Shown here piece after piece: positions 25,353 through 35,400 of a DNA stretch of 64,000 nucleotides. Position numbers and translations under genes: made by a program. The notes beneath the pieces are model-generated. The model did no database searches. It was not told where the DNA came from and saw only the letters and a list, made by a program, of their open reading frames with translations. The first letter of the stretch is position 1. The number at the start of each line of letters is the position of its first letter. Source of the DNA: Billgrantia desiderata (GTDB lineage: Bacteria; Pseudomonadota; Gammaproteobacteria; Pseudomonadales; Halomonadaceae); assembly GCA_011742915.1 (NCBI GenBank), contig JAAQTN010000013.1, positions 49,508 to 113,507 of the forward strand. Reading direction: 5' to 3'.

Positions 25353-27407
25353 ATGACACACCCGCATCCCGACGGCGAGTCGGTCAATCGACTCAACCCG
25401 GCCGTGTTCCACGGCTCGGTGGCCGGCATATTGCTCTTCCTGATCTATGCCATCACCTTCACCGACCACGCCACGGCCTTCTTCAATGCCGGGCTGGACT
25501 GGATCGGCAACACCTTCGGCTGGTACTACATGCTGGCGGTCGTCGCCTATCTGCTCTTCGTGGTGCTGATCGGCTTCTCGCGCTTCGGCAAGATCCGCCT
25601 GGGTCCCGACCACTCGCGGCCGGAGTTCTCGCTGCTGTCGTGGTCGGCGATGCTGTTCGCCGCCGGGCTGGGCGGCGCCATCCTGTTCTTCGTGGTTTCC
25701 GAACCGCTGACCCACTACCTGAACCCGCCCCTCGGCGAAGGCAGCACCGCCGAGGCGCAGCGGCAGGCCATCGTGCAGACCTTCTTGCACTGGGGCATCT
25801 CGGGCTGGGGGCTCTACGTGCTGATGGGCATGGCACTGGCCTATTTCAGCTACCGCCATCGCCTGCCGCTGGCGATCCGCTCGACGCTCTATCCGCTGCT
25901 GGGCAAGCGTATCTACGGCCCCATCGGCGATGCCGTGGACATCGCCGCGGTACTGGCCACGGTGTTCGGCATCGCCACCGCGCTGGGGATCGGCGTGATG
26001 CAGATGAACTACGGGCTGACCTACCTGTTGGGCATACCCGAGGGGCTGCCTGCGCAGATCGGGCTGATCCTGCTGGTGGTGACCCTGGCCACGCTGTCGG
26101 TGGTGAGCGGCGTGAAGCGCGGCATACGCCGGCTGTCCGAGCTCAACCTGCTGCTGGTGGCGGGTCTGGTGCTGTTCGTGCTGCTGCAGGGCGATACGCT
26201 CCGACTGCTCAACGCCCTGGTCATGAATACCGGCGACTACCTGGTGGCACTGACCGGCAAGAGCTTCGATACCTACGCCTATGCTCCCGAAGCGCAGGGC
26301 TGGTTCAGCGGCTGGACAGTGTTCTTCTGGGGCTGGTGGATCGCCTGGGCGCCGTTCGTCGGCCTGTTCCTGGCACGCATCTCACGCGGCCGCACCATCC
26401 GCGAGTTCGTCGCCGGCGCCCTGTTCATCCCGCTCATCTTCGTGATGCTCATGATGTCCGTGTTCGGCAACAGCGGCATCGACATGGTCGAACAGGGCCT
26501 GGTGGTACTCGGCGACCAGGCCGTGAACCGCCCCCCGGCCACCATCTACACCTTCCTCGAGCAACTGCCCATGGTCGGCGTCACCGCCTCGCTGGTGCTG
26601 ATGCTGAGCATCGTGTTCTTCGTCACTTCGGCCGATTCCGGCGCGCTGGTGCTGTCCAATTTCACCTACGTGCTACGCGACGTGAACCACGACGCCCCCG
26701 CCCGGCTGCGCATCTTCTGGTCGGCCATCATCGGACTGATCACCCTGGCCCTGCTGGTCGCCGGCGGCCTGCGCACCCTGCAGAGCGCGGTGGTGATCGC
26801 CGCCCTGCCATTCTCGGCGATCATCTTCCTGACCATGTTCAGCATGTACCGCTCGCTGAAGGTCGAGACCGGTAAGGCCGACGTCCGTCACCAGGTGGTG
26901 GCCAGCGCCGCCGCCAACAGCGATTGGCGCGAGCGTCTCGACCGCACCCTGGATGGCACGACGCAGAACGGCGCCGAGGCCACGCTGCGCCACGCCATTC
27001 GCCCGGCGCTGCTCGAGCTGGCCGAGGAGCTCACCCGCCGCGGCCAACAGGCCAGCGTCACCGAACGGCAGGTGGAGGGCACCCAACTGCTCTGTCCCAC
27101 CCTGCAGGTCGACTTCGAAGGCGCCCCCAGCTTCATCTACGCGATACGCCCGCAGCGCATGCGGCCACCGAGCTTCCTGCCCGCGGATGACGACTACTAT
27201 CTGCGGCTCGACGTTCATCTGGCCGAAGGCGGCCTGGGGCAGGACCTGAACGGCTATACCCGGCTCCAGGTCGTGCATGACGCGCTCAACGAGTATCAGC
27301 GCCACTTGCGCTTCCTGGCCCATGCCAGCGCGGAAGGGTACCTGGCCAACATCCCCAGCAGACCCAGCCGCGGAGATACCCACGCTGAGGCCGAGCCCGC
27401 AGGCTAG
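25353..27407 (+). CDS. betT: High-affinity choline transporter BetT-type BCCT carrier
   Basis: This is a 684-aa BCCT carrier. The membrane domain (about residues 1-500) has the TM8 signature FFWGWWIAWAPFVGLFLARI followed by SRGRTIREF, and the TM3 stretch ATALGIGVMQMNYGLTYLLG. The long C-terminal cytoplasmic tail of about 180 residues is typical of BetT, where it senses osmotic stress. The gene starts 10 bases after the SulP gene and is the third member of the choline-sulfate operon. It is expected to import choline as a betaine precursor. A hairpin follows the stop codon. Confidence 0.93.
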   Translation: MTHPHPDGESVNRLNPAVFHGSVAGILLFLIYAITFTDHATAFFNAGLDWIGNTFGWYYMLAVVAYLLFVVLIGFSRFGKIRLGPDHSRPEFSLLSWSAMLFAAGLGGAILFFVVSEPLTHYLNPPLGEGSTAEAQRQAIVQTFLHWGISGWGLYVLMGMALAYFSYRHRLPLAIRSTLYPLLGKRIYGPIGDAVDIAAVLATVFGIATALGIGVMQMNYGLTYLLGIPEGLPAQIGLILLVVTLATLSVVSGVKRGIRRLSELNLLLVAGLVLFVLLQGDTLRLLNALVMNTGDYLVALTGKSFDTYAYAPEAQGWFSGWTVFFWGWWIAWAPFVGLFLARISRGRTIREFVAGALFIPLIFVMLMMSVFGNSGIDMVEQGLVVLGDQAVNRPPATIYTFLEQLPMVGVTASLVLMLSIVFFVTSADSGALVLSNFTYVLRDVNHDAPARLRIFWSAIIGLITLALLVAGGLRTLQSAVVIAALPFSAIIFLTMFSMYRSLKVETGKADVRHQVVASAAANSDWRERLDRTLDGTTQNGAEATLRHAIRPALLELAEELTRRGQQASVTERQVEGTQLLCPTLQVDFEGAPSFIYAIRPQRMRPPSFLPADDDYYLRLDVHLAEGGLGQDLNGYTRLQVVHDALNEYQRHLRFLAHASAEGYLANIPSRPSRGDTHAEAEPAG

Positions 27408-27438
27408 TCGGCCCTTGGTCCACACGCCATGACGAAAT

Positions 27439-27460
27439 GAGCCCCACCTCGGTGGGGCTC
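27439..27460. terminator. Bidirectional hairpin terminator after betT
   Basis: GAGCCCCACC-TC-GGTGGGGCTC forms a 9-10 base stem with a very short loop, between the convergent ends of betT and the gene at 27496. Confidence 0.7.
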
Positions 27461-27495
27461 GCTGCGTTCAAGTCCGTGCACAGCGTGGGCGTCGG

Positions 27496-27924
27496 TCACT
27501 CGCCGGGCCCGGGGCAGCGCATCAGGATGACCTCGAAGTCCTCGCGATCGAGGTAGGTCAGCGTCAGTACGTCATCTTCCGCCTCGTCTCCCGCTTCGAG
27601 CGACATGCGGATCCGCTCGTCCGTGGCCATGTCGTCGGCCGGACAATCGAGCTGGGCCTCCCAGACGTTGTCGCCCTCTTCCGCGACCTCCATGTCACAC
27701 GAGGCCCCGCCCCCCTCGAAGTGCGATGGACCAAGCGTGATGGCTTGATCCTCCTCCTCGTCTCGCGCACACAGGGCCGGCTCGGTCGCCCAGCGGCCCG
27801 CATAGGCGACGGCGTCCTCGAGGGCAGGGTCGTCGCCGTGCGATTCGGCCTGCACGTGGCCGGCGAAGACGATCAGCCCCAGTGCGGTACACAGTGCCAT
27901 CCATCCGTAGTGTCGATGCTCCAT
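27496..27924 (-). CDS. Secreted acidic protein of unknown function
   Basis: This is a 142-aa product with a signal peptide (GWMALCTALGLIVFAGHVQA). The mature part is very acidic, with many Asp and Glu residues, as is common for exported proteins of halophiles. It contains four cysteines (in ALCARD, ASCDME, LDCPAD and MRCPGP) that could form two disulfides. The ending EDFEVILMRCPGPGE resembles lipocalin-like small periplasmic proteins that start with GRWATEPALC. I do not recognise a specific family. It is monocistronic and convergent with betT. Confidence 0.75.
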   Translation of the reverse strand: MEHRHYGWMALCTALGLIVFAGHVQAESHGDDPALEDAVAYAGRWATEPALCARDEEEDQAITLGPSHFEGGGASCDMEVAEEGDNVWEAQLDCPADDMATDERIRMSLEAGDEAEDDVLTLTYLDREDFEVILMRCPGPGE

Positions 27925-28117
27925 GGTTCACCTCGACGTTAGCGTTGTGTGTATTGGCATAATTCGCCCTTATCAGGGTAGACCAAACCCAGCGAACGCC
28001 AGCCCGACGCCTGGCAACCGGTTAGCTTCCTCATGATTTGCACCCAGGCACCAGACCGATATCATGTGGCTTTCGCGAGCCCCTGCACCGCGGGGCCACA
28101 CCATGTCGAGAGGCACC

Positions 28118-29017
28118 ATGCCGCTGCTCTATTTCCTGCCCCCGCTGGGTGCCGTGCTGATCTGGTCGGGCAACATGACCATCAATCAGCTCACCGTAGG
28201 CGCCATCGCCCCCAGCAGCATCGCCTTCCTGCGCTGGTTGCTGGCGCTGCTGGTGCTCACGCCCTTCCTGCTGCCGGCCGCCTGGCGTCATCGCCAAACC
28301 ATCCGCCGCGAATGGGCCAAGCTCGCCATCCTGGGCCTGCTCGGCATGGGGCTGTGGCAGGGACTGGCCTACGTGGCCGCCGAGACCACCTCGGCCACCA
28401 ACATGGGCATCCTGGCCGCCATGGTGCCGCTGCTCACGGTGTTGCTCAGTGCACTGATCCTGCGCGAAGCACCCAGCCTCGGCGGCACCGTCGGCGGGCT
28501 CGTCGCCCTGTTCGGCGTGCTGGTACTGCTCGGTCGCGGCGACCCGCTCTCGCTGCTGGAACTGGAAGTGGCGCTCGGCGACCTGCTGATGGTGGTGGCG
28601 GCGACCTGCTACGCGCTCTACGGGGTGATGCTCAAGCGCTGGCCGCTGGACCTGCCGCCCTGGGTGCTGCTCTACGCCCAGGTGGTGTTCGCCGTGCTGT
28701 TCCTGCTGCCGCCCTACCTGATGGGGCCGATGACCCCGGTGGACGGCCACAACGTCTGGTTGATCCTGTATGCCGGCATCCCCGCCTCCATCATCACCAC
28801 CTATCTGTGGATGCGCGCCATCCGCCAGATCGGCGCCAGCCAGGCCAGCATCTTCATCAACCTGATGCCGCTGTTCAGCGCGCTGATCGCCATGGCCTAC
28901 CTCGGCGAACGCATTGCCCTGTTCCATCTGGTCGGTGGCGTGCTGGTGCTGGCCGGGGTACTCATGGCCCAGACCCTGACCCAACCGCTCGTCCGCAGAG
29001 CCGCCCGCAGCCCATGA
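28118..29017 (+). CDS. EamA/DMT-superfamily transporter
   Basis: This is a 299-aa inner-membrane protein with ten predicted helices in two EamA repeats. The first begins PLGAVLIWSGNMTINQL and the second LLMVVAATCYALYGVMLKRW. The end of each repeat has the typical ATNMGILAAMVPLLTVLLSA and ASQASIFINLMPLFSALIAM patterns. DMT proteins mostly export amino acids or other small metabolites; the substrate here is unknown. The ATG at 28118 is chosen because AGAGG precedes it at good spacing; an ATG at 28103 is an alternative. Its stop overlaps the chaC start (ATGA). Confidence 0.9.
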   Translation: MPLLYFLPPLGAVLIWSGNMTINQLTVGAIAPSSIAFLRWLLALLVLTPFLLPAAWRHRQTIRREWAKLAILGLLGMGLWQGLAYVAAETTSATNMGILAAMVPLLTVLLSALILREAPSLGGTVGGLVALFGVLVLLGRGDPLSLLELEVALGDLLMVVAATCYALYGVMLKRWPLDLPPWVLLYAQVVFAVLFLLPPYLMGPMTPVDGHNVWLILYAGIPASIITTYLWMRAIRQIGASQASIFINLMPLFSALIAMAYLGERIALFHLVGGVLVLAGVLMAQTLTQPLVRRAARSP

Positions 29018-29583
29018 CGCTCGATACCACACGACTCAACCGGGAAAGGAACTTCTTCGCGACCGGCCAGACGCTGTGGCTGTTCGGCTACGGCTCGCTG
29101 ATCTGGAAGGCCGAATTTCCTTTCCACGAACGCCGCCCCGCCCATATCGAAGGCTGGGCGCGACGCTTCTGGCAGGGCTCTCACGATCATCGCGGCACGC
29201 CGGAGGCGCCGGGCCGCGTGGCAACGCTGATCGAGTCGCCCGGCGCGATCTGTCAGGGCATGGCTTATCGCATCGATGCCGAGGTGCTCGGCCCGCTCGA
29301 CGTGCGCGAGAAGAACGGTTACCTGCGCGAGCGGGTGACGCTGCATTTCGCCGAGGGCGACCATGCCGAGGGGCTGATATATCTGGCCACGGCGGACAAT
29401 GCCGCCTTTCTCGGCGCCGCCCCGCTCGACGAGATGGCCCACCAGATCGCCGCCGCTCACGGCCCCAGCGGCGCCAACCGCGACTACCTTCTGCATCTGG
29501 CCGATGCTCTGGAAGAGCTCGGCGCCGAGGACCGGCACGTCTTCGGGCTGGCAGCGCGGGTAAGAGGCATAACAGAGGCATAA
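29014..29583 (+). CDS. chaC: Gamma-glutamylcyclotransferase, ChaC family
   Basis: This is a 189-aa ChaC-like enzyme that splits glutathione to 5-oxoproline and Cys-Gly. The substrate-binding YGSLIWKAEFPF is at residues 26-37. The catalytic glutamate is in VREKNGYLRE (about residue 99). The rest follows the single-domain ChaC pattern (RRFWQGSHDHRGTPEAPGRV). The ATG overlaps the stop of the EamA gene by 4 bases, so the two are translationally coupled. Confidence 0.9.
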   Translation: MTLDTTRLNRERNFFATGQTLWLFGYGSLIWKAEFPFHERRPAHIEGWARRFWQGSHDHRGTPEAPGRVATLIESPGAICQGMAYRIDAEVLGPLDVREKNGYLRERVTLHFAEGDHAEGLIYLATADNAAFLGAAPLDEMAHQIAAAHGPSGANRDYLLHLADALEELGAEDRHVFGLAARVRGITEA

Positions 29584-29630
29584 AAAAGTTAAGTTAGGCA
29601 TCGATCGGCCGATACCCCTTCCAGAGCACC

Positions 29631-30944
29631 ATGATCGAGAACGGTGCCAGCGATGGGGGACCGGCCGTGAAAGACACCTTATTGAGCGCCGTAGAGGCCG
29701 ACCTGGTCAGGCCCTGGTATCGCCTGCGCTTCAGCCCTGCGGTAGAGGCCCGCTTCGAGGCCGACACCTCCGCCCGGCGCAGCCACCTCTTGGTGATCGC
29801 CGGCCTATTGGCGCTGGTCATCTACAATCTGTACATCTTCAATGACTATGTGATCAGGCCCGAATCCCTGCTGACCGCGGCCTGGCTGCGTTTCGGCCTG
29901 ATGACGCCCTTGGGCCTGGCGGCCCTCTACGCCGTCTACCGCGGACTCTCGCCGATCCTGCGCGAGGCGACCATGGCGGCCACCATCGTCATCGCCATGC
30001 TGCTCTCCAGCGTGAACTTCTACCTCTCGGATTCCCCCTACTCGTTTCTCGATACCTTCTCGTTCGGCTTGATCCTGCTGGTGGGGAACATCGTCTTCTC
30101 GTTGCGCTTCGGCTTCGCCCTGGCCTCCTCGCTGCTCTGCGCCGTCATCATGACGAGCTTCGTGATTCCCTATGGGCATACCGACAATGCCGTGAAGATC
30201 AACACGTTGGTCGTCTTTGCCTCGAGTGCCGTCTTCACGCTGCTGGCCAACTATCGACTGGAGGCCAGCGAGCGCCAGGCCTATCTGCTGCTGCTGCGTG
30301 AACGACTCGGCAACGAAGCCACGCTGCAGGACAACCAGACCCTGGCCAGGATCTCGACCACCGACCCCTTGACCGGGGTGGCCAATCGTCGCCATTTCGA
30401 CGAGGTGTTGGCGCAGCGCTGGAACGAGGCCATTGCCGAGCGAACGATGCTCGGCATGCTGGTTCTCGATATCGACTGCTTCAAGAACTACAACGACCGC
30501 TACGGTCATCTCGAGGGCGACGTCTGCCTGCGCCAGGTTGCGCAGGAGATACAGCACCATGTGCGCCACGAGCTCGACCTGGTGGTGCGCTATGGCGGCG
30601 AGGAATTCGTCGTGCTGATGCCCGACGCCTCGGCCTCCTCGGCGTTCCAGGCCGCCGAGCGTATTCGTCAGGGCATCGAAGCCCTGGCCATACCCAACGC
30701 AGGCGTACCCCACTCAGCGGTGGTCACGATCAGCATCGGTGTTGCCGTGGCCCGCCCCACCTCAGCCATGCCGCCCTCGACGCTGCTGTCGCTAGCCGAC
30801 GAAGCGCTCTATCAGGCCAAGCGCGAAGGGCGTAACCGCTGCGTACTGGCGCAGTTACAGGAGAGTGGCCCCTCGACACAGGCGCACCGGGACACACCCC
30901 ATGCCACCGGCCTTGCGTCATCTGGTGACGAGGCGAAACGGTGA
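29631..30944 (+). CDS. Membrane-bound diguanylate cyclase (GGDEF protein)
   Basis: This is a 437-aa protein. The N-terminal half (about residues 50-210) has five to six hydrophobic helices, starting with SHLLVIAGLLALVIYNLYIF. This unnamed membrane sensor domain is followed by a helical linker and a GGDEF domain (about 240-415). The active-site loop is RYGGEEF (residues 320-326), so cyclic-di-GMP synthesis is likely. DPLTGVANRRHFDE is the domain start. The RxxD inhibitory site five residues upstream is not intact: the expected Arg position holds His in RHELD. Feedback inhibition by c-di-GMP may therefore be weak. It is transcribed alone and convergent with the glutaredoxin gene, with 1 base between them. 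Confidence 0.92.
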   Translation: MIENGASDGGPAVKDTLLSAVEADLVRPWYRLRFSPAVEARFEADTSARRSHLLVIAGLLALVIYNLYIFNDYVIRPESLLTAAWLRFGLMTPLGLAALYAVYRGLSPILREATMAATIVIAMLLSSVNFYLSDSPYSFLDTFSFGLILLVGNIVFSLRFGFALASSLLCAVIMTSFVIPYGHTDNAVKINTLVVFASSAVFTLLANYRLEASERQAYLLLLRERLGNEATLQDNQTLARISTTDPLTGVANRRHFDEVLAQRWNEAIAERTMLGMLVLDIDCFKNYNDRYGHLEGDVCLRQVAQEIQHHVRHELDLVVRYGGEEFVVLMPDASASSAFQAAERIRQGIEALAIPNAGVPHSAVVTISIGVAVARPTSAMPPSTLLSLADEALYQAKREGRNRCVLAQLQESGPSTQAHRDTPHATGLASSGDEAKR

Positions 30945-30945
30945 G

Positions 30946-31713
30946 CTACAGGAGGTACATGCGTAGCGGCATCCATAGCCCCATGGCGATCATGATCAGA
31001 TTCTCGGTGAGCGACACGAAGCCCAGCGGCACCTTGCTGTCGCCACCCACGCAGGCGCACTTGAGTTCTCGCTTGTCGATGTAGACCGCCTTGAACACCG
31101 AAACGGCGCCCACCGTGCCGATGAACAGCGCCACGGGAGCGGCCAGCCACACCAGCGCCCCGGCCAGCATCAAAATGCCTGCCAGCGTCTCGGCATAGGG
31201 ATAGACGTAGCCATAACGCACCTGGCGCTGAGCCAGCAGGTCGTAATTGAGAAACATGGTGCTGAAGCTCTCCACGTCCTTGAGCTTCTGCAGCCCCAGC
31301 AGAGTCATGGCAATGGCCACGAAGTACTCCGGCATTCTCGCGCTCACCAGCGAGCCGGTTGCGGTCCAGCTCACGGCGAAGCCCATCAGCAGCGCCGTGG
31401 CGAACAGCGCGATCACCGGCTGGTAGGTGGTCTCGTCCTCGCCCGGCGAATCCAACCCGAAATGCTCGCGCAGCTCGTCATAGCCGCCGATACGCTGGCC
31501 ATCGATGAAGGCCTGGGGCGTGGTATCGACGCCATGCTTCTCCTTGAACGCCTCCGTCTCCTCCCGCGTGGTCAGATGATGATCCTCCACCTCGAAGCCC
31601 TTGCGCTCCAGCAGGTCCTTGCTCTTGAGGCCGAAGGGGCACAGGTGCTCTTGCATGACCATGCGGTATAGCTTGGCCTGCTTGCCCTGCCCCACTGACT
31701 GTCCTTGAGCCAT
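30946..31713 (-). CDS. Glutaredoxin-MauE/DoxX-type membrane fusion protein
   Basis: This is a 255-aa fusion. Residues 12-85 are a glutaredoxin-like domain with a CPFG active site (Cys25; the second cysteine of CPYC is glycine), a TTPQAFIDG cis-proline loop and IGGYDEL. A membrane domain of four or more helices follows (about 95-255). It resembles MauE/DoxX-type proteins and has a CAC pair in ELKCACVGGDS that could exchange electrons with the soluble domain. MauE-like proteins are tied to periplasmic disulfide or cofactor maturation. The ATG at 31713 is preceded by AAGGAGAG; an upstream in-frame ATG at 31734 lacks a site. The fusion's partner is not apparent from the neighbours. Confidence 0.82.
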   Translation of the reverse strand: MAQGQSVGQGKQAKLYRMVMQEHLCPFGLKSKDLLERKGFEVEDHHLTTREETEAFKEKHGVDTTPQAFIDGQRIGGYDELREHFGLDSPGEDETTYQPVIALFATALLMGFAVSWTATGSLVSARMPEYFVAIAMTLLGLQKLKDVESFSTMFLNYDLLAQRQVRYGYVYPYAETLAGILMLAGALVWLAAPVALFIGTVGAVSVFKAVYIDKRELKCACVGGDSKVPLGFVSLTENLIMIAMGLWMPLRMYLL

Positions 31714-31785
31714 GGCATCTCTCCTTGGGTGCATTCACCCCCAAGGGTAGTCAATGAAAGCGTCAGCGGAACCTCGTGGCGGGAA

Positions 31786-32493
31786 TCACAAATCCAGACT
31801 TGCGCCCTGTTTGCGCAGCCACTCCTTACGCTCGCGCCAATCCGGCATCACCTTGTCCACTTCGTTCCAGAACTCATCGCCATGATGGCGATGATGAAAA
31901 TGGCACAGTTCGTGTACGACGATGTAGTCCACGATTTTGGGCGGAGCCATCATGCACTTCCAGTGGAAATTCAGGATGCCGCTCCTGCCACAGCTAGCCC
32001 AGCGGTAGCCCATGTCCTTTACCTTGATGCCTGCCGTGCCCACACCTACCTTTGGTGCGTAATAATTCACTCGATCATGAAACCGCTGCTGTCCCTTGTT
32101 GGTATAGAAGCGTTCAAAAGCCATACGGGCAGCAGCCGTACCCCCTCGCTCGATAACGTCCCGACTCAGGCAAAAACCCCCCTCCTTCAACTGGAGTGGC
32201 ACATCCTGTTGTGACACCAAAGACAGCCTATAAGCACTGCCCAGATAGAGGAAAGTTTCACCATTCACCCATTCGCGCACCACCGCGCTGGCATTCAAGT
32301 CTCTCCATTCCGCCAGGTTGCGGTAGATCCACATCCGCTTACTCTCGACGACAGCATCCACCTGCTCAGCGGTATAGCTGGCCGGTGAACGCACTACGAC
32401 GCGACCATCACGCTCGATGACAATGTCAGTGGTTTTACGTGGGCTGCCCGACAGCAGCTGATATTCGATATCCCTAACTCGACGGGCACTCAT
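31786..32493 (-). CDS. YgjP/DUF45-type zinc metallopeptidase of the restriction locus
   Basis: This is a 235-aa YgjP-like (DUF45) protein. The zinc motif is VVHELCHFHHRHHGDEFW (HELCH at residues 194-198), in the last third as usual. It is preceded by YRWASCGRSGILNFHWKCMM, the conserved W-G-S/C-x-S-x-x-N pattern. Its start codon overlaps the hsdR stop by 4 bases, so it is the last gene of the hsd/dar operon. DUF45 peptidases are often carried next to type I restriction genes, but their role there is not established; one possibility is processing of a restriction subunit (inference). Confidence 0.88.
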   Translation of the reverse strand: MSARRVRDIEYQLLSGSPRKTTDIVIERDGRVVVRSPASYTAEQVDAVVESKRMWIYRNLAEWRDLNASAVVREWVNGETFLYLGSAYRLSLVSQQDVPLQLKEGGFCLSRDVIERGGTAAARMAFERFYTNKGQQRFHDRVNYYAPKVGVGTAGIKVKDMGYRWASCGRSGILNFHWKCMMAPPKIVDYIVVHELCHFHHRHHGDEFWNEVDKVMPDWRERKEWLRKQGASLDL

Positions 32494-35400
32494 GAGCGAT
32501 CCCCCTTACCACCTTTGAGCAACTCGTCGTGACGGTTCTTGGCAAGTTTCATGATCTCCACAGCAATCCTTTCCCGCTTGGCTTTCAGCTCAGGAATTCC
32601 TGTCAAAGTGATGGCGGCCTTGATCTCACTGCGGGTTCTCTTCTGTTTGTCACTGTTTTGCCAAAAGTCGATACTGCCGATGCTCGCCTGCAGAGTTTCT
32701 ACCACAGCTTCCATCAGCACCTTCATCTTGGGCTTGGCGTCAGCTGGCACCTCACCATGCTCAAATGCTTCATTAGCAATGTGATCGAAAAACGTGGTGG
32801 CCTCGCGGCTCATGCCTTGATCACCCTGCTGGCGCCCCTCAGCGGCCACCTTACGCAGCTTCTCCAGCTCTTCTGCGAGCTTGTCCCACTGGCCCTGATA
32901 CCTATCGATCAGTTGCTCTACTTTTTCCGACAGGCTCTTGTAGAAGGCCGGGTCTTCATCGTGATGGACGGTACAGTGCTTGCGCAGGGCATGCTCCATC
33001 TCACTGGCCTTAGCCTCGTCGTTATCGCCCGCATGCCGGTTGAGCTTTTCGATAAAGTCCTCGGAGAGCAATTCAACCGGTGCCACCTTGGGGTTGATCC
33101 CCAAACTGATCAAGTGCTCGTTGATCAACGAGCGCACCTTCTGACCGGCATCGCCCAAATCCAGACTTTCGTCCTTGTAGCGCTCCTTGGCCACACGCAG
33201 AATATACCCCAGCCTCTTGGCCGGCACCCGATAAGGGTGACCTGCGGCATGCGGCAGGATGATATCCAGGCTGCTCAGGAATTTCTTCAAATAGACATCG
33301 AAATCAGCGCGTACCTTCTCATCCTTCAACGCCTTGACCGCTTCATGTACTACCGCTGCATCTTCTTCGACGGTGGCCAGTTTCCCCTCGACAAATTCGG
33401 ATAGCTGGCTGACCTTGTGACTGGCGAAGAGCTGCAACAAGCGCTGATAACGCTCCTGTAGCACCGGCACTTCGGAGCTGATGTTCTTTAGGCCGCTGGC
33501 CAGCTCATGCTGCTCATCAGTCGCGGCATAGAGCGTTAGCGCATCGGTCAAGTGATGCGTAAGGCCGATATAATCCACCACATAGCCACGCTGCTTGCCC
33601 TTCTTCACTCGATTGGTGCGGGCGATGGCCTGTAACAGCGTGTGCTCGCGGATCCTCTTGTCGAGATACATCACCTGCTCGATGGGTGCATCGAAGCCGG
33701 TCAGCAGCATGTCGCATACCACCAGAAAAGCGATACCTACATAGGGCTTGTCCGGGTCGTCGAAGGCGAAGGGGCGGCAGAAGTTCTCGACCGCATTCCA
33801 GGCCCTGGCCTGCTTTCGTGCTGCGGTGACATAAGCGGCTTCATTGGTGCCATCGCTTGAGATCACTACCGCGGCTTTCAGCGATGCCACCTTCTTAGCA
33901 AGTGCAGGCGAAGCCGACTGCAAGGCGCCAGCCGTATCCGCCAATGCCTGGTGAATGGCCTTCTGATAGCGTACGGCGGCCAGCTTGGAGTGACAGACCA
34001 CCTGGGCCTTGAAGCCATTGGGGAAGATATGTTCGAGGTAGTGCTTGACCATATCCTTGGCAATGGCCTCGATACGCTGCTCAGCTTCCAGCAGATCCCC
34101 CGTGGCGCCGTACTTCTTCTTGATAGCCAGCAGTTCTTCTTCACTACGCTCCTTGAACAGGTTTTCGAACTGCGTTTCGAAGCCATGCTTATCGTTCAGA
34201 GCCGCATCGGCGGTGCGCCCTTCATAGAGTATCTGCAGGGTCGTGCCATCCTCTACCGCATCCATCAGCTTGTAGGTATCGATATACTCGCCGAAACGCT
34301 TGACGGTTTTCTTCTCACCGTGGCGCTCGGTGATCAGCGGCGTACCGGTAAAGGCGATACGCGCGGCATTGGGAAACGCCTCGAAGATATTGTGGCCAAG
34401 GTCGGAGCCCTGCGTGCGGTGCGCCTCGTCGATCATCAGCACGATACGTGACGAGTCATTCACGACGCCGAAGGTCTCCTTGCCAGGAATGGCCTGGTAG
34501 GTTCCCAGCGCTTCCGCTACCGATAGCGGCAAGCTTTGATCCTGCAACTGGAACTTGTGCGCCATGACCATATTGATATCAGAACTGTCATTGGCGAGAT
34601 CGGTGCGCAGATCCCGGCGGCTTTCGATGACATTGACACGGCCACCGATCAGGGTGGCAGTCTCAGCCAGCTGATCCTCCAGATCAACACGGTCGTTGAT
34701 CAACAATATCTTGAAGTCGTGCAGATCACATGAGGCCCGTAGCATGCGCGCCAGGAATACCATGGTCAGACTCTTGCCCGAGCCTTGGGTATGCCAGACC
34801 ACGCCGCTCCGCTCTTCCGCCGTTTGGCCACGGCGAAGCCGTTCGACGATCTTGTTCGCCGCACGGAACTGCTGGTAGCGCCCCACCACCTTGATGCGCG
34901 GACCGCCATCGGTATCCATGAATACCGAGCAGGTACGCAGCAGGTTCAGCAGGTTGGCCTTCTCGAGCATGCCGTTGATCAGGCGCTGCTGCGGATTCAT
35001 CCCTTTAGCCACACTTTCAGGCTGAGGCCACAGAGTCTTCCACGGATAGAAGTGCTCTTCACCGGAAGTAATGGAACCGTAATCCGCCTCAACGCCACTT
35101 GAGCGGATCAGCAACAGATTGCTATGAAACAGCCGGGGCTCGCCCTCCTTCAGCCCCTGCTGGGCGGTGGCCTGGCGGCGGTTCATGTAACGCTGCAACT
35201 GCACGAAGGCCTCGGCCATCGGATTGGCGCAGGTTGGCCCACCCTTCTTGCACTCGACTACCGCCAGGGGAATGCCATTCACGAACAGCACGATATCGGG
35301 AATGATGAACTGCTTCACACAGCCCGGCGTGTCGACACGGAACTGGTTGATGGCAAGAAAGTGATTGTTCAATGGGGTGTCGAAGTCGATCAGACGCACC

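Noticed and set aside
27955-27965. A CATAATT half-site resembling the GntR operator near 27957
   Set aside because: Only half the motif is present, without a partner arm, and it precedes an unrelated secreted-protein gene.
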